DNA of 63,935 bases. Origin: an uncultured Anaerolineales bacterium (lineage in GTDB: Bacteria > Chloroflexota > Anaerolineae > Anaerolineales > Villigracilaceae). This document shows positions 25,610 to 34,119 of this stretch, piece by piece. The notes beneath the pieces are model-generated. The model was not told the origin of the DNA and did no database searches. It saw nothing but the letters and a program-made list of their open reading frames with translations. A program made the translations under genes and the position numbers. Every line of letters begins with the position of its first letter. Position 1 is the first letter of the stretch. The stretch covers positions 1 to 63,935 of the forward strand of contig CALGPL010000003.1 in assembly GCA_937960595.1 (NCBI GenBank), read 5' to 3'.

Positions 25610-27877
25610 CTAGAATAATTTCATTTGTTCCGGGGGTTCGAGCGGATCGGCGTCGAGCAGGGTTCTCCACAGGCGGCGGTCCAGGGTGGGCATGGCAGCC
25701 AGGCGGCGCAACTGGCGGTATTTGATCAGCCGCCAGCCCTGCTGCCAGAGGCGGGCCAGCAGCGGGTCGCGTTCGAGTTTGCGGACCAGCAGGCCGGCTC
25801 GTCCGCCGGGCAGGACCAGGATGCTGTTCTCCGGCGGATAGGGGTTGTTGCGTACCAGCCGGCAGGCAGCGGCCGAGGCGAGCAGGTAGAAGGCGTAGAG
25901 GACGCGGCCCTTTTCTTCCCAGGTGAGCAAGCGCGCTTCGGTTTTTGGCCGACGCGGCAGGTACCCCAAACGGGTGCCCAGTTGGGCGATCATCTCGCCC
26001 GCCTGTTCCAGGTCGCCCAGACGGGCAGCCGGAGCGTCTTCGGGGCGCAGTCGGTAGCGGCCCTCGCTTTCGATGGCGTAAGAGTCCAGAACGGCGCGGA
26101 TCAGGGCCAGGGGCGGGGTCAGCAAGCCGGGCAGTTCGGCGTAAACGGCAGATTCGATGGCGGGCCTGTCCGCGCCGGGGTTTTGATTCAGGAAGTTGAC
26201 GATCACCCGCTCGACCCGGTCGGGCAGGGGGTCATCGTTCTCCAGGTCGGGCAGGCCCCACAGCCCGGCCTCGGGATTCGGGCTTCCTCCGTGGTGGATG
26301 AAATTCGAGCCGTCCAGGGCGGTCAGGAGGATGGCCTGCGCCGCGGTCACGGGGTCTGCGCCCCAGGGCAAGAGGCCCTCTTCGGTCAGGGCGGCCAGGG
26401 CGGCGGCATGCAGGTGCAGGTAGGTGGCGGGTTCACCGCGCCGGCTCAGATAGGTGTGCATGGCCTGGCGGGCCAGATCGGGCAGGGAAGGTTCCGGCTC
26501 GGCGGTTCTCTCGGCTTGACGGCCCTCGCCGGTCTCATCGGGGGCGATGCCGCCGCTCGGTTTGCGGGCAAAGGGCCTGCGCCGCCAGAGCAGGAAGAGC
26601 GGATCGTAGGGCGTTCGCAGGGCGATGCCGCTCAGGCCGAGGCCGGCTGCGTCCGCTGCCAGGACCGCCGCGCTCAGATAAGAGGGTTCGGGTTCGGCGA
26701 TGATGCCGAAGAACGGTGCGGAAAGAGGCAGGCAGGAGGTCAGGCTCTTGAGGGCGGCGTGGAGCGCCTCGGCGTGCCAGTTCCAATCGTACCGGCGGCG
26801 GCGCAGCACCATCTTGAACGGTGCAACCGCTTCGCGTCCCCACAGCCAGCCCGACCAGAGGGCCGAGAGCGTCCAGAAGGCCTGATTGGGGCGCGGCAGG
26901 GCGGTGATCACGGCGCTCACCTCCAGCCCTTTGAGATGGGGGGCCAGGTCGCGGGCGGGGCCTTCGAAGAGACAGAGTCCGCCGTCCGCCGGCGGTAGTT
27001 CAGGCCAGGTCGTCAGCGGGACGGGGTCCGTCTCACCGGCCCAGAGGTCCACGCCGGCCTCCAGGGCGCGCCAAACATTGTGTTCGAGGAAGCGGGGCGG
27101 GATGGTAAGTTGTTTGGGACGCGGCCGTTCGGTCGGGTAGGGCCAGAGGGCGCTGCTTTGGTCGCAGGCGGTCAGCAGCAGGGCGGTCAGACAGCGGCGG
27201 CGGAGAGGGGCGAGGGAGAGGCCTTCCCGTTTGTTGACGAGGGTCAGGAGGGCGTAGACGGCGCGCGGCGGGTAGATGCCCAGAGCCTCCTCGACGTAAG
27301 ACCGGTCGGGGTCGTCGAGGGCGGCGACGCGCTCGAGGGCGCGCGCCCGGTGCAGACGCGAGGCTGCCGCGATCTGGAGCGCCCGTTGACGGTCGGTCTG
27401 ATCCGCGTCGAACTCGCCGCCCTCGCCGCACGGACAGCGGTAAATGCGCCGGAGGGGCGCTTCGCCGCCGCGCTCCCAGACGAAGGCCTCGGCCGGGATG
27501 CTGCGGCGGCAGGAAACGCATTCGGTCAAGTAGAGGTCCTGGAGGTGGATCTCCATCCGTTCCTGGCCTTTGCGGGCGGCGGCCAGTTCGGCCAGGGCGG
27601 CTTGCAGTTCGGAGCGCGGCGGCGGGTCGGCGCTCATCTCGATCAGGAAGCGCGCCACCGGGTTGTTGACGGCTACCACCAGGCGCAGGCCGGCGCGGGC
27701 GGCTTGCACCGCCAGGCGAGGCGAGGCGCCGAAGGGGTCGAGCACCAGCCCGCCCGAGGTCAAGGGGTGGGAGGCCAGGAAGGCGCTCACGATTCCCTCG
27801 GGAACAGGCGGCAGGAAGCGCGCCAGCGGGCCGGGGTGCGGGGGGTCTTCGCCGGGCAGGTAGGCGAACGATTCCAT
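25610..27877 (-). CDS. DUF1156-like DNA-methylase homologue lacking the catalytic DPPY motif
   Basis: 755 residues. Residues 44-80 resemble the AdoMet-binding motif I region of DUF1156-type adenine methylases (LVLDPFGASPRLAVQAARAG...VNNPVARFLIE). Cys120, Cys123, Cys148 and Cys150 (CVSC and CPC) look like a zinc-ribbon insert, also usual there. Where the catalytic D/N-PP-Y/F motif belongs, the sequence is VITALPRPNQAFWTLSALW (ALPRP at 326-330), so base methylation is unlikely. The later region (YDWNWHAEALHAALKSL, FFGIIAEPEPSYLSAAVLA) keeps the expected order. The glycine-rich loop of motif I is also altered (GASP). It has a leaderless-type promoter and stands alone between a tRNA and an envelope operon. 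Function unknown; possibly a DNA- or RNA-binding pseudo-methylase. Confidence 0.72.
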   Translation of the reverse strand: MESFAYLPGEDPPHPGPLARFLPPVPEGIVSAFLASHPLTSGGLVLDPFGASPRLAVQAARAGLRLVVAVNNPVARFLIEMSADPPPRSELQAALAELAAARKGQERMEIHLQDLYLTECVSCRRSIPAEAFVWERGGEAPLRRIYRCPCGEGGEFDADQTDRQRALQIAAASRLHRARALERVAALDDPDRSYVEEALGIYPPRAVYALLTLVNKREGLSLAPLRRRCLTALLLTACDQSSALWPYPTERPRPKQLTIPPRFLEHNVWRALEAGVDLWAGETDPVPLTTWPELPPADGGLCLFEGPARDLAPHLKGLEVSAVITALPRPNQAFWTLSALWSGWLWGREAVAPFKMVLRRRRYDWNWHAEALHAALKSLTSCLPLSAPFFGIIAEPEPSYLSAAVLAADAAGLGLSGIALRTPYDPLFLLWRRRPFARKPSGGIAPDETGEGRQAERTAEPEPSLPDLARQAMHTYLSRRGEPATYLHLHAAALAALTEEGLLPWGADPVTAAQAILLTALDGSNFIHHGGSPNPEAGLWGLPDLENDDPLPDRVERVIVNFLNQNPGADRPAIESAVYAELPGLLTPPLALIRAVLDSYAIESEGRYRLRPEDAPAARLGDLEQAGEMIAQLGTRLGYLPRRPKTEARLLTWEEKGRVLYAFYLLASAAACRLVRNNPYPPENSILVLPGGRAGLLVRKLERDPLLARLWQQGWRLIKYRQLRRLAAMPTLDRRLWRTLLDADPLEPPEQMKLF

Positions 27878-27885
27878 ACAATTTT

Positions 27886-27913
27886 AGTATAACGGTTCGT
27901 CCAGAAAAAACAA
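27886..27913 (-). promoter_or_regulatory. Promoter of the DUF1156-like gene (leaderless-type)
   Basis: On the minus strand TTGTTT (27913-27908), 16 bases, TATACT (27891-27886), then 8 bases to the ATG at 27877. There is no Shine-Dalgarno sequence between, so the mRNA would start at or beside the start codon. Confidence 0.55.
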
Positions 27914-27933
27914 TCCCTCGATTTGGCCTCGGC

Positions 27934-28608
27934 TCAGGGTTTCCAGCCGATGAAGAGGCTGTTGAGTCCCCATTGCGTCCAGAAGCGCTTGCGGCGTATC
28001 TGGCGGAAGCCGGCCGCCTGGAGCCGCTCGATGATTTCGGCGGCGGTCAGGTAATAATCTTCTTCGGCTTCCATGCCGCGCTCGTTGTCCATGTCGTGGT
28101 GGGTGCCGAAGAGACGGTCGTAGGCGGCGACGACGCGATGGACGAGGATTTCTGCCCAGGGGGCGCCCATCGTGACGAGGATGTTGCCGCCCGGTTTCAG
28201 GCAGCGGAACGCCTCCTGCAATTCGAGATTGCGTTGCGGGCGCGGGACGTGATTGAGGCTGGCGATGAAGGTGACGGTGTCGAAACTGGCGTCTTCGAAG
28301 GGGAAGCGGCCGGCGGGGTCGATGAGATGCGAGGCGTCCAGACCTTCGTAGGGATGAACGTCGATGCCGCGGCCTGCTCCTCCCAGGAAGCGTTCGACGA
28401 AGAGGTTGTGGCGGCCGCAGCCCACGTCCAGGCAACGGCCGCGCACCTCGGCGGCGCAGTAATCGAAGCGTTCGGTGCGCAGGGAAGACAGCCCCCAGCG
28501 GTCGTCCTCGAAGAGGGTCAGGGCGCGCAGGGGGAAGGTCAGGAAGTCGAGGATTTTTTGCGCCCGGCTGCGGCGCGGCAGGGGCAGGCGGCGGTTATCG
28601 TTCGTCAT
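27934..28608 (-). CDS. Class I SAM-dependent methyltransferase
   Basis: 224 residues. Motif I is CLDVGCGRHNLFVERFLG (about 59-76), followed by GIDVHPYEGLDASHLID and FPFEDASFDTVTFIASLNHV, the acidic residue and motif II of Methyltransf_11-type enzymes. LKPGGNILVTMGAP is motif III. The basic N-terminus and QKILDFLTFPLRALTLF suggest membrane association. The frame overlaps the end of the GT2 gene by 14 bases, so it is translated from the same transcript. It probably methylates a lipid- or glycan-linked product of the envelope operon (inferred from context only). Confidence 0.88.
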   Translation of the reverse strand: MTNDNRRLPLPRRSRAQKILDFLTFPLRALTLFEDDRWGLSSLRTERFDYCAAEVRGRCLDVGCGRHNLFVERFLGGAGRGIDVHPYEGLDASHLIDPAGRFPFEDASFDTVTFIASLNHVPRPQRNLELQEAFRCLKPGGNILVTMGAPWAEILVHRVVAAYDRLFGTHHDMDNERGMEAEEDYYLTAAEIIERLQAAGFRQIRRKRFWTQWGLNSLFIGWKP

Positions 28609-29521
28609 CTCGATTGTCCTCTGCCGGACGGCGGTGCAGCAGGCCCATCCGGATCGCCGAGAGTTGGCTGGCGATCAGGCCGATGAAGAGGCTGAGCAGG
28701 CCGGTGACGATGGCAAGCATCGAGCCGACGCTGATGCCGCGTCCCATCAGGAAGAACGGCGTCCCCCATAGCACGCCGAAGGCGATAAAAATCAGGGCCA
28801 ACGGCAGGAAGATGCGGATCGGATTGAAGAGCATGGCGATGTTGATGATTTCGATCAGCGTGTCGATGGCGGTGGAGGTGTTGATCGTGCTTTTGCCGGC
28901 CCGCCGCTCGCGCACGGTGATGGGATGCTCGAGCACCAGATTGCGCTGGTTGATGAAGACCAGGGTGATCACGTCGCTGAAGGCCATGGTGTTGGGGCAA
29001 AGCGGCAGGTAAGCCTGGACCAGATCGGTGCGGTAGAGTTTGAAACCGGAGTTGAGATCGTGGATCGGCAGGGGCAGGAGCAGGCGCGTAAAGGCGCGGA
29101 TGAGGCGCTTGCCGAATTCGCGGTAACGATTGGCGCTCTTCCAGGCGCCGCGGTTGCCGACCACCAGGTCGGCGTCTGTGTCTAGGGCGAACTTAAAGAT
29201 GGTTTCGATATCGGCAGGGACGTGCTGACCGTCGCCGTCGATGGTGACGACGTGGGAGGTCTTGGCGCGGGCCAGACCGCTCTTGAGCGCTCCGCCGTAG
29301 CCGCGGTTGACTTTGTGGTGGATCACCTCGACGAATTTTTCGCCCCGCCGGGCATCCAGGATGGCGCGGCTGCCGTCTGTTGAACCATCGTTCACCAGGA
29401 TCAAGCGCCAGCCGTTTTTGCGGCAGAAGGGGATCAATTCGGCCAGGAAGGCTTCGAGCGAGTCGGCTTCGTTGTAGACGGGGACGACGACGGTCAGGGA
29501 GGCAGGGGAGCGGATGGGCAT
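28595..29521 (-). CDS. Family 2 glycosyltransferase, polyprenyl-phosphate type, with C-terminal membrane helices
   Basis: 308 residues. GT2/GT-A fold: LTVVVPVYNEADSLEAFLAE, LVNDGSTDGS, VNRGYGGALKSGLARA, and the DxD-type metal site TIDGDGQHVPADIE. KLYRTDLVQAYLPLCPN and HPITVRERRAGKST follow the pattern of dolichol/undecaprenyl-phosphate sugar transferases. Two C-terminal hydrophobic segments (IFLPLALIFIAFGVLWG, MLAIVTGLLSLFIGLIAS) anchor it. It probably moves a sugar from a nucleotide donor to a polyprenyl phosphate on the cytoplasmic face, supplying the GT-C-like protein encoded 9 bases upstream. Confidence 0.93.
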   Translation of the reverse strand: MPIRSPASLTVVVPVYNEADSLEAFLAELIPFCRKNGWRLILVNDGSTDGSRAILDARRGEKFVEVIHHKVNRGYGGALKSGLARAKTSHVVTIDGDGQHVPADIETIFKFALDTDADLVVGNRGAWKSANRYREFGKRLIRAFTRLLLPLPIHDLNSGFKLYRTDLVQAYLPLCPNTMAFSDVITLVFINQRNLVLEHPITVRERRAGKSTINTSTAIDTLIEIINIAMLFNPIRIFLPLALIFIAFGVLWGTPFFLMGRGISVGSMLAIVTGLLSLFIGLIASQLSAIRMGLLHRRPAEDNRDDER

Positions 29522-29530
29522 GGAGAGACC

Positions 29531-31231
29531 TTAGCGGCGTTCCAGGAAGATAATCAGATTCTGCGGCTCGGCGTGGTGGCGGTATCTTTGTTGGATTTGG
29601 GCCAGGAGCGCCGGCCGGCCGGTGATGGCAGACCACTCTTCGACGGTCAGGAAGGCGTAGTCGTAGTCGCCGCTCAGGAGGTCGGCGGCGGTGTCGCTTT
29701 CGGGGGAGGACAGGCTGAACTGGCCCGCGCTTGCCCGGGCGTCGAAATAGAGGTTGAACATGCTGGCCAGTTCGTTTCTGTCGGCAGCCAGCATGGGGAC
29801 CTGGAGGCGGTTGGCCTCCAGGACGTAGGCGCTGATGCCGCTGTCGACGTAGACGCGCAGACCGGGCTTCGGTTCGATATAAGGGGCAAATTGCGAAAAG
29901 GGATAGAAATCGAAGCGGGAGAGGGCTTGGTTCGGGCGCTCGATGAACAGGGTGCGGGCGTTGGCCAGGAGCGGCGAGACCAGCAGGCCGGAGAGACACA
30001 TCAGCGGGATGATCGGGGCGTAAAGGTTGGGGCGTTTTGTCAGGAAGTGGGCGCCCAGCAGGAGGGTCAGGAGGAGCGGGTGGAAGAGGATCTCGAGGAA
30101 CTGGGCGAAGTCGATCCCCGCCGCGTAGACCAGCGGCCGGATGGCAAAGCGGACGGCGACCGGCAGGGCCAGGGCAGCCGCCAGGAGGGCGATTTCCCGT
30201 ATTTTTTTGGCTTTTTCGTCCGAGAGGGAAATCTCGAGGAATTGCGGCCCCAAAGCGGCCAGGATGGCGTAGGCCGGCAGGAAGTGGCGGCTCTCGAATC
30301 CCCAGATGTTGTTGGCGGTGAGGATGAGGAAGGTGAGGCCGCCGAGCGGCAACAGCCAGACCAAGCGGTAGGGCCGGGGCAGGCAGGCGGCTGCCCTCGA
30401 TCCGCTCAACAGGTAGAGGAGAAAGGGAACGTAGAGGAAGCGCAAGGCAAAGCCGTTGTACCAGTTGGCCGTCTCGGCCGCGTAACGGGCCGCATCGAAG
30501 TGCTGCACATAGGAGCGGAATTCCCGAAATTCGGCCGGCCTCCAGCCGAAAAAAGGATCGTGAAGGAAGACGCCGCATAGGATTCCATAGACCGCAATCC
30601 CGATGGCCAGGCCGCCGAGCACGGGGATGGCGTTCTTCAGGAAGCGGTGGAGGTCGAAGCGATCTTCGGCGTCGAATCCCAGACCGGGGAGGAGCAGCGC
30701 GGTGATGAGGAGAGTCTCTTTCGTCCGCAGACTCAGGTAGAGGAGGACGCCCAGCAGGAGCAGAATCCCTCTTGCCTGGTGCTGACGTTGGCAGGAGAGC
30801 AGGTAGAGGGTCACGACCAATGAGGCCAGCAGCATGGCGGTCAGGTCGACGAAGGGTGTGCCGGCCCATTTGGCCAGGTCGGCCAGCGAAAAGAAGAGGC
30901 CGACGGCCAGCAGTCCGTGCAGGGGAGTGCTTTTCGGCGAACACAGCCGGGCGTTCAGGTAGACCGGCAAGGCGCTGCCGGCGACCAGGAAGGCCCAGTA
31001 GGCCTGAACGCCGGCCAGCGGCGTGCTGCCGGCGCGGACGAAGAGCCATTCGAGAAAGACGTGAAAATAGCGGTTGAGAATGAAGGGGTCTTTGGTGCCG
31101 GTCAGGCCGACGTTCAGGTACCAGAGCACATCTGAGGAAAGCGGCCCGCCGGGCGCCAGGTAGCGAAGCAAGAGGCCCAGCAGGAGCGTCCCGCCGGCGG
31201 CCAGCGCGAGTTCGATTTTGGTCAGACGCAT
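29531..31231 (-). CDS. Polytopic membrane protein, GT-C glycosyltransferase-like
   Basis: 566 residues. ATG 31231 follows AAAGGAG; an upstream in-frame ATG lies inside the next gene. About 11-12 hydrophobic helices fill residues 1-415. An early loop with an acidic pair-like motif (YLAPGGPLSSDVLWYLNVGL) and FILNRYFHVFLEWLF resemble GT-C enzymes, which use a polyprenyl-phosphate sugar as donor. The C-terminal ~150 residues are soluble and presumably extracytoplasmic (DSGISAYVLEANRLQVPML). The adjacent polyprenyl-type GT2 supports this role. I could not name the acceptor, and the canonical catalytic Asp is uncertain. Confidence 0.75.
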   Translation of the reverse strand: MRLTKIELALAAGGTLLLGLLLRYLAPGGPLSSDVLWYLNVGLTGTKDPFILNRYFHVFLEWLFVRAGSTPLAGVQAYWAFLVAGSALPVYLNARLCSPKSTPLHGLLAVGLFFSLADLAKWAGTPFVDLTAMLLASLVVTLYLLSCQRQHQARGILLLLGVLLYLSLRTKETLLITALLLPGLGFDAEDRFDLHRFLKNAIPVLGGLAIGIAVYGILCGVFLHDPFFGWRPAEFREFRSYVQHFDAARYAAETANWYNGFALRFLYVPFLLYLLSGSRAAACLPRPYRLVWLLPLGGLTFLILTANNIWGFESRHFLPAYAILAALGPQFLEISLSDEKAKKIREIALLAAALALPVAVRFAIRPLVYAAGIDFAQFLEILFHPLLLTLLLGAHFLTKRPNLYAPIIPLMCLSGLLVSPLLANARTLFIERPNQALSRFDFYPFSQFAPYIEPKPGLRVYVDSGISAYVLEANRLQVPMLAADRNELASMFNLYFDARASAGQFSLSSPESDTAADLLSGDYDYAFLTVEEWSAITGRPALLAQIQQRYRHHAEPQNLIIFLERR

Positions 31232-31256
31232 GCAGGCTCCTTTGGACGAGAAACGC

Positions 31257-32816
31257 TCAGACTTTGCAGGCCAGCAGGATTTGCTGCGGCCCAAGCGCGC
31301 CTGCCGGGGAGGCCCCCTCGGGGAGCAGTGTCTGCCACTCGCCCTCCGGCAGCGGCGCGCGGACCTCGCGACGGCTGAAGTTAAGGGCGACGAAGACGGT
31401 CTGCGCCTCGGTGCGGCGCAGGTACGCCAGGACACCGGCCGGGGCCGAGAGCGGGACGAAGGCGCCGCGCCGCAGGGCGGGGTATTCGCGCCGCAGGGCG
31501 ATCAGACGGCGGGTGAAGTTCAGCAGCGAAGCGGGATCGCTTTCCTGGGCGGCCACGTTGCGGCGGGGATAATCGGGATGGACTTTGAGCCAGGGCTGGG
31601 CTTGGCTGAAGCCGGCCTGGGGCGAGTCGTCCCATTGCATCGGGCCGCGGCAGCCGTCTCGCCCTTTGTAGATCGGCCAGTATTTCTGACCGGGCGGATC
31701 CAGAATCTCGTGCCGTTTGAGGGGCAGGTCGCGCAGGCCGATTTCCTCGCCGTAGTACAGGAAGGGTGTGCCGCGCAGGGTCAGCAGGAGGGTCAACGCG
31801 ATGCGGGCCTGGGAGTCGTCTTCGCCGCGGCAATAGCGGCTGGCAGCGCGCGGCAGGTCGTGGTTGCTCAGCACGGTCGTCGGCCAGACGCCGGCTGCCT
31901 CGAAGATGCGCTCGCGGGCGAGGATTTTCTTCAGGATCCAGGCCGGGTTCCAGGGATAGAAGAGGGCGGCCGAGGTGAAGTCGAAACTGAAGGCGGCGTG
32001 CAGCTTGTCGGGGCCGCAGTAAGAGACGACTTTGTCGAGCGTTGCCAGATAGGTCTCGCCGACCGCGTAGCGTTCGGGGTAGGAGTCGAGCAGGGCGCGC
32101 AGTTCGTTCAGCAGGGGCATCATTTCCGGCTGGTCCATGTCGTAGATGTGGCGCTGGCGGTCGAAGCCGCGCAGGCCGAATTGGGGCGGGTTGTCGGGCA
32201 GATCGGGGTGTTTGAAGTAGGCGTTGAAGACGTCGAGGCGGAAGCCGTCCACGCCGCGTTCGAGCCAGAAGCGGAAGACATCCAATTGCGCCTGGCGGAC
32301 GGCCGGGTTGCGCCAGTTGACGTCGGGCTGGGCGGGGGTGAAGAGGTGGAGGTAGTACTGGCCTGTCTGGGGGTCGTAGGTCCAGGTACGGCCGCCGAAC
32401 GCGGCCTGCCAGTTGTTCGGCCGGTCGCGCCAGATGTACCAGTCGCGTTTGGGGCTGGTGCGGCTGGAGCGCGCTTCCTGGAACCAGGGATGCTGGTCGG
32501 AGGTGTGGTTCATGACCATGTCGAGGAGGATGCGCAGGCCGCGGCGGTGGGCTTCGGCCACCAGCCGGTCGAAGTCGGCCAGGGTGCCGAAGCGCGGGTC
32601 GACAGCGCAGTGGTCGCTGACGTCGTAGCCGAAGTCCTTGTCGGGGGTCGGATAGAACGGCGAGAGCCAGAGGGCGTCTACGCCGAGGCTGAGGAGATAG
32701 TCGAGTTTCTCGATGATGCCGGGCAAGTCGCCCAGGCCATCGCCGTTGCTGTCTTTGAAGGAGCGCGGATAGATCTGGTAGATGATTCCCTCGCGCCACC
32801 ACTGAGATGATTCCAT
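31257..32816 (-). CDS. GH13 alpha-glucosidase / oligo-1,6-glucosidase-type enzyme
   Basis: 519 residues, no signal peptide, so cytoplasmic. ATG 32816 follows GGAGG. The N-terminus WWREGIIYQIYPRSFKDSNG and GDLPGIIEKLDYLLSLGVD are standard. Conserved regions: LLDMVMNHTSDQHPWF (region I), GFRLDVFNAY with nucleophile Asp195, AVGETYL with acid/base Glu254, and LSNHDLPR with Asp320. A C-terminal beta domain follows. It hydrolyses alpha-glucosidic bonds in small oligosaccharides or disaccharides; exact linkage preference is not readable. Encoded 25 bases before the GT-C-like gene and perhaps co-transcribed with the envelope genes. Confidence 0.95.
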   Translation of the reverse strand: MESSQWWREGIIYQIYPRSFKDSNGDGLGDLPGIIEKLDYLLSLGVDALWLSPFYPTPDKDFGYDVSDHCAVDPRFGTLADFDRLVAEAHRRGLRILLDMVMNHTSDQHPWFQEARSSRTSPKRDWYIWRDRPNNWQAAFGGRTWTYDPQTGQYYLHLFTPAQPDVNWRNPAVRQAQLDVFRFWLERGVDGFRLDVFNAYFKHPDLPDNPPQFGLRGFDRQRHIYDMDQPEMMPLLNELRALLDSYPERYAVGETYLATLDKVVSYCGPDKLHAAFSFDFTSAALFYPWNPAWILKKILARERIFEAAGVWPTTVLSNHDLPRAASRYCRGEDDSQARIALTLLLTLRGTPFLYYGEEIGLRDLPLKRHEILDPPGQKYWPIYKGRDGCRGPMQWDDSPQAGFSQAQPWLKVHPDYPRRNVAAQESDPASLLNFTRRLIALRREYPALRRGAFVPLSAPAGVLAYLRRTEAQTVFVALNFSRREVRAPLPEGEWQTLLPEGASPAGALGPQQILLACKV

Positions 32817-32874
32817 AGGGCCTCCAAATTGTCCTTTCAGTATGCTGACATTTTACATGAAGACCGGATAAAAG

Positions 32875-32883
32875 TGATACAAT
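32875..32883 (+). promoter_or_regulatory. Extended -10 promoter (TGATACAAT) for the REC-GAF gene
   Basis: TGATACAAT is a TGn-extended -10 box, 44 bases before ATG 32928. The -35 region is poor (TTTACA is 20 bases upstream of TACAAT). The same nonamer type recurs at 42676, 46031 and 48109. Confidence 0.45.
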
Positions 32884-32927
32884 ATTAACGCTTTAATTCC
32901 CCCCTAGGGTGAACAGTTTCCGTTGCG

Positions 32928-34100
32928 ATGAATACCAGCCCTGAGAAGATCCTGCTCGTCGAATCCGATCCGGATATCAGCGACCTGATTGCCCGTCAGG
33001 CGTTGCAGCCGCTGGGATACCAGGTGCATACGGTGAGTGATGCCAACCAGGCCCTCCTGCAGGCGGCCCAGTTTGCGCCGGATCTGATCGTGGCCGATTT
33101 AAATCTGGCGGGTCTGAGCGGCAAGGATTTGTTGGTTGCTCTCGCTTCGCAGGGGCTGAACGTCCCGGTCATCGTGATTGCCGAAAAGGGCCAGGAGAAT
33201 CATGTGATTCAGGCCTTCCGGTTGGGGGCGGCCGATTATCTGCTCTGGCCGGCGCGCGAGGCGGAGGTCGTCGCGGCGGTCGAGCGGACTCTCAAACAGG
33301 TCCGTGAACGGCGCGCCCGTCAACGCCTGGACAGCCAGTTGAAGGAGACCAATCAGGAACTGCAGCGGCGGGTGCGGGAACTGACGGCCCTGTTCGCGGT
33401 GGGGAAAGCGGTCGTTTCCATCACCGATCAGCGCCTCCTGTTCGAAAAGATCGTCGAGGGGATGGTCTATGTGGCCGAAGCCGATTATAGTTATCTCTTG
33501 CTGCGCGAGGAGGAGAAGAAGGTCTTCTTGTTGAGCGCCCATCGTCATCTGCCGGAGGGGTGGGCCAAGAAGGTTGGCCAGCCGCTGGACGACGGCATCA
33601 GCGCCCTGGTGGCCCTGTCGGGCGAGACGCTCGCCATCAACGGCGAGCCGCTCAAGCGTTTCAAAGTCAGCACGCTGGGGAAGGCGGCGGTGGTGGTGCC
33701 GATCAAGGTTCAGCAGGAGGTAATCGGCTTGTTGGTTGTCGTCCGCAAACAGGATCGGGCCTTCGAGCGCAGCACGCTGACCCTGCTGGAGGCGGTGGCG
33801 GATTACGCCTCGATTTCCCTGGTCAATGCCCGCCTGTTCCGCGCCCTGCAGGATGCCGCCAACCTGGCCCAGGCAGGCGAATCGCGCAAGCGCGAACAGT
33901 TGGCCGAGATTCGCCAGGAAGTGCGGTCTCAGTTGCAGCCGCTCCTCGAGCCGGTTGATTTGCTTTTGATGGGCAAGATGGGCATGTTGAACCAGCAGCA
34001 GCAAGAGGCTCTCAAGAACGTCAAAGCGGCTCTGGTGCGTGCCATGCAGGCCGTCACGACCGATTTGCCATCGCAGCCGGTGGGGCCGGTCCACAAGTGA
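32928..34100 (+). CDS. Response-regulator receiver plus GAF domain protein
   Basis: 390 residues. The receiver domain (about 7-122) has acidic residues ESDPD, phospho-acceptor Asp57 (LIVADLNL), but Trp107 in YLLWPA at the usual Lys of the K-P motif. A coiled coil (QLKETNQELQRRVRELTALF) leads to a GAF domain (about 155-305; LFEKIVEGMVYVAEADYSYLLL, VVVPIKVQQEVIGLLVVVRK). The C-terminal ~80 residues resemble the dimerisation part of a kinase but there is no ATPase domain. It lies just upstream of a REC-PAS-kinase gene and is probably its signalling partner. Loss of the receiver Lys may affect its activation switch. Confidence 0.88.
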   Translation: MNTSPEKILLVESDPDISDLIARQALQPLGYQVHTVSDANQALLQAAQFAPDLIVADLNLAGLSGKDLLVALASQGLNVPVIVIAEKGQENHVIQAFRLGAADYLLWPAREAEVVAAVERTLKQVRERRARQRLDSQLKETNQELQRRVRELTALFAVGKAVVSITDQRLLFEKIVEGMVYVAEADYSYLLLREEEKKVFLLSAHRHLPEGWAKKVGQPLDDGISALVALSGETLAINGEPLKRFKVSTLGKAAVVVPIKVQQEVIGLLVVVRKQDRAFERSTLTLLEAVADYASISLVNARLFRALQDAANLAQAGESRKREQLAEIRQEVRSQLQPLLEPVDLLLMGKMGMLNQQQQEALKNVKAALVRAMQAVTTDLPSQPVGPVHK

Positions 34101-34119
34101 ATTTCCGACAGGTATTTCG

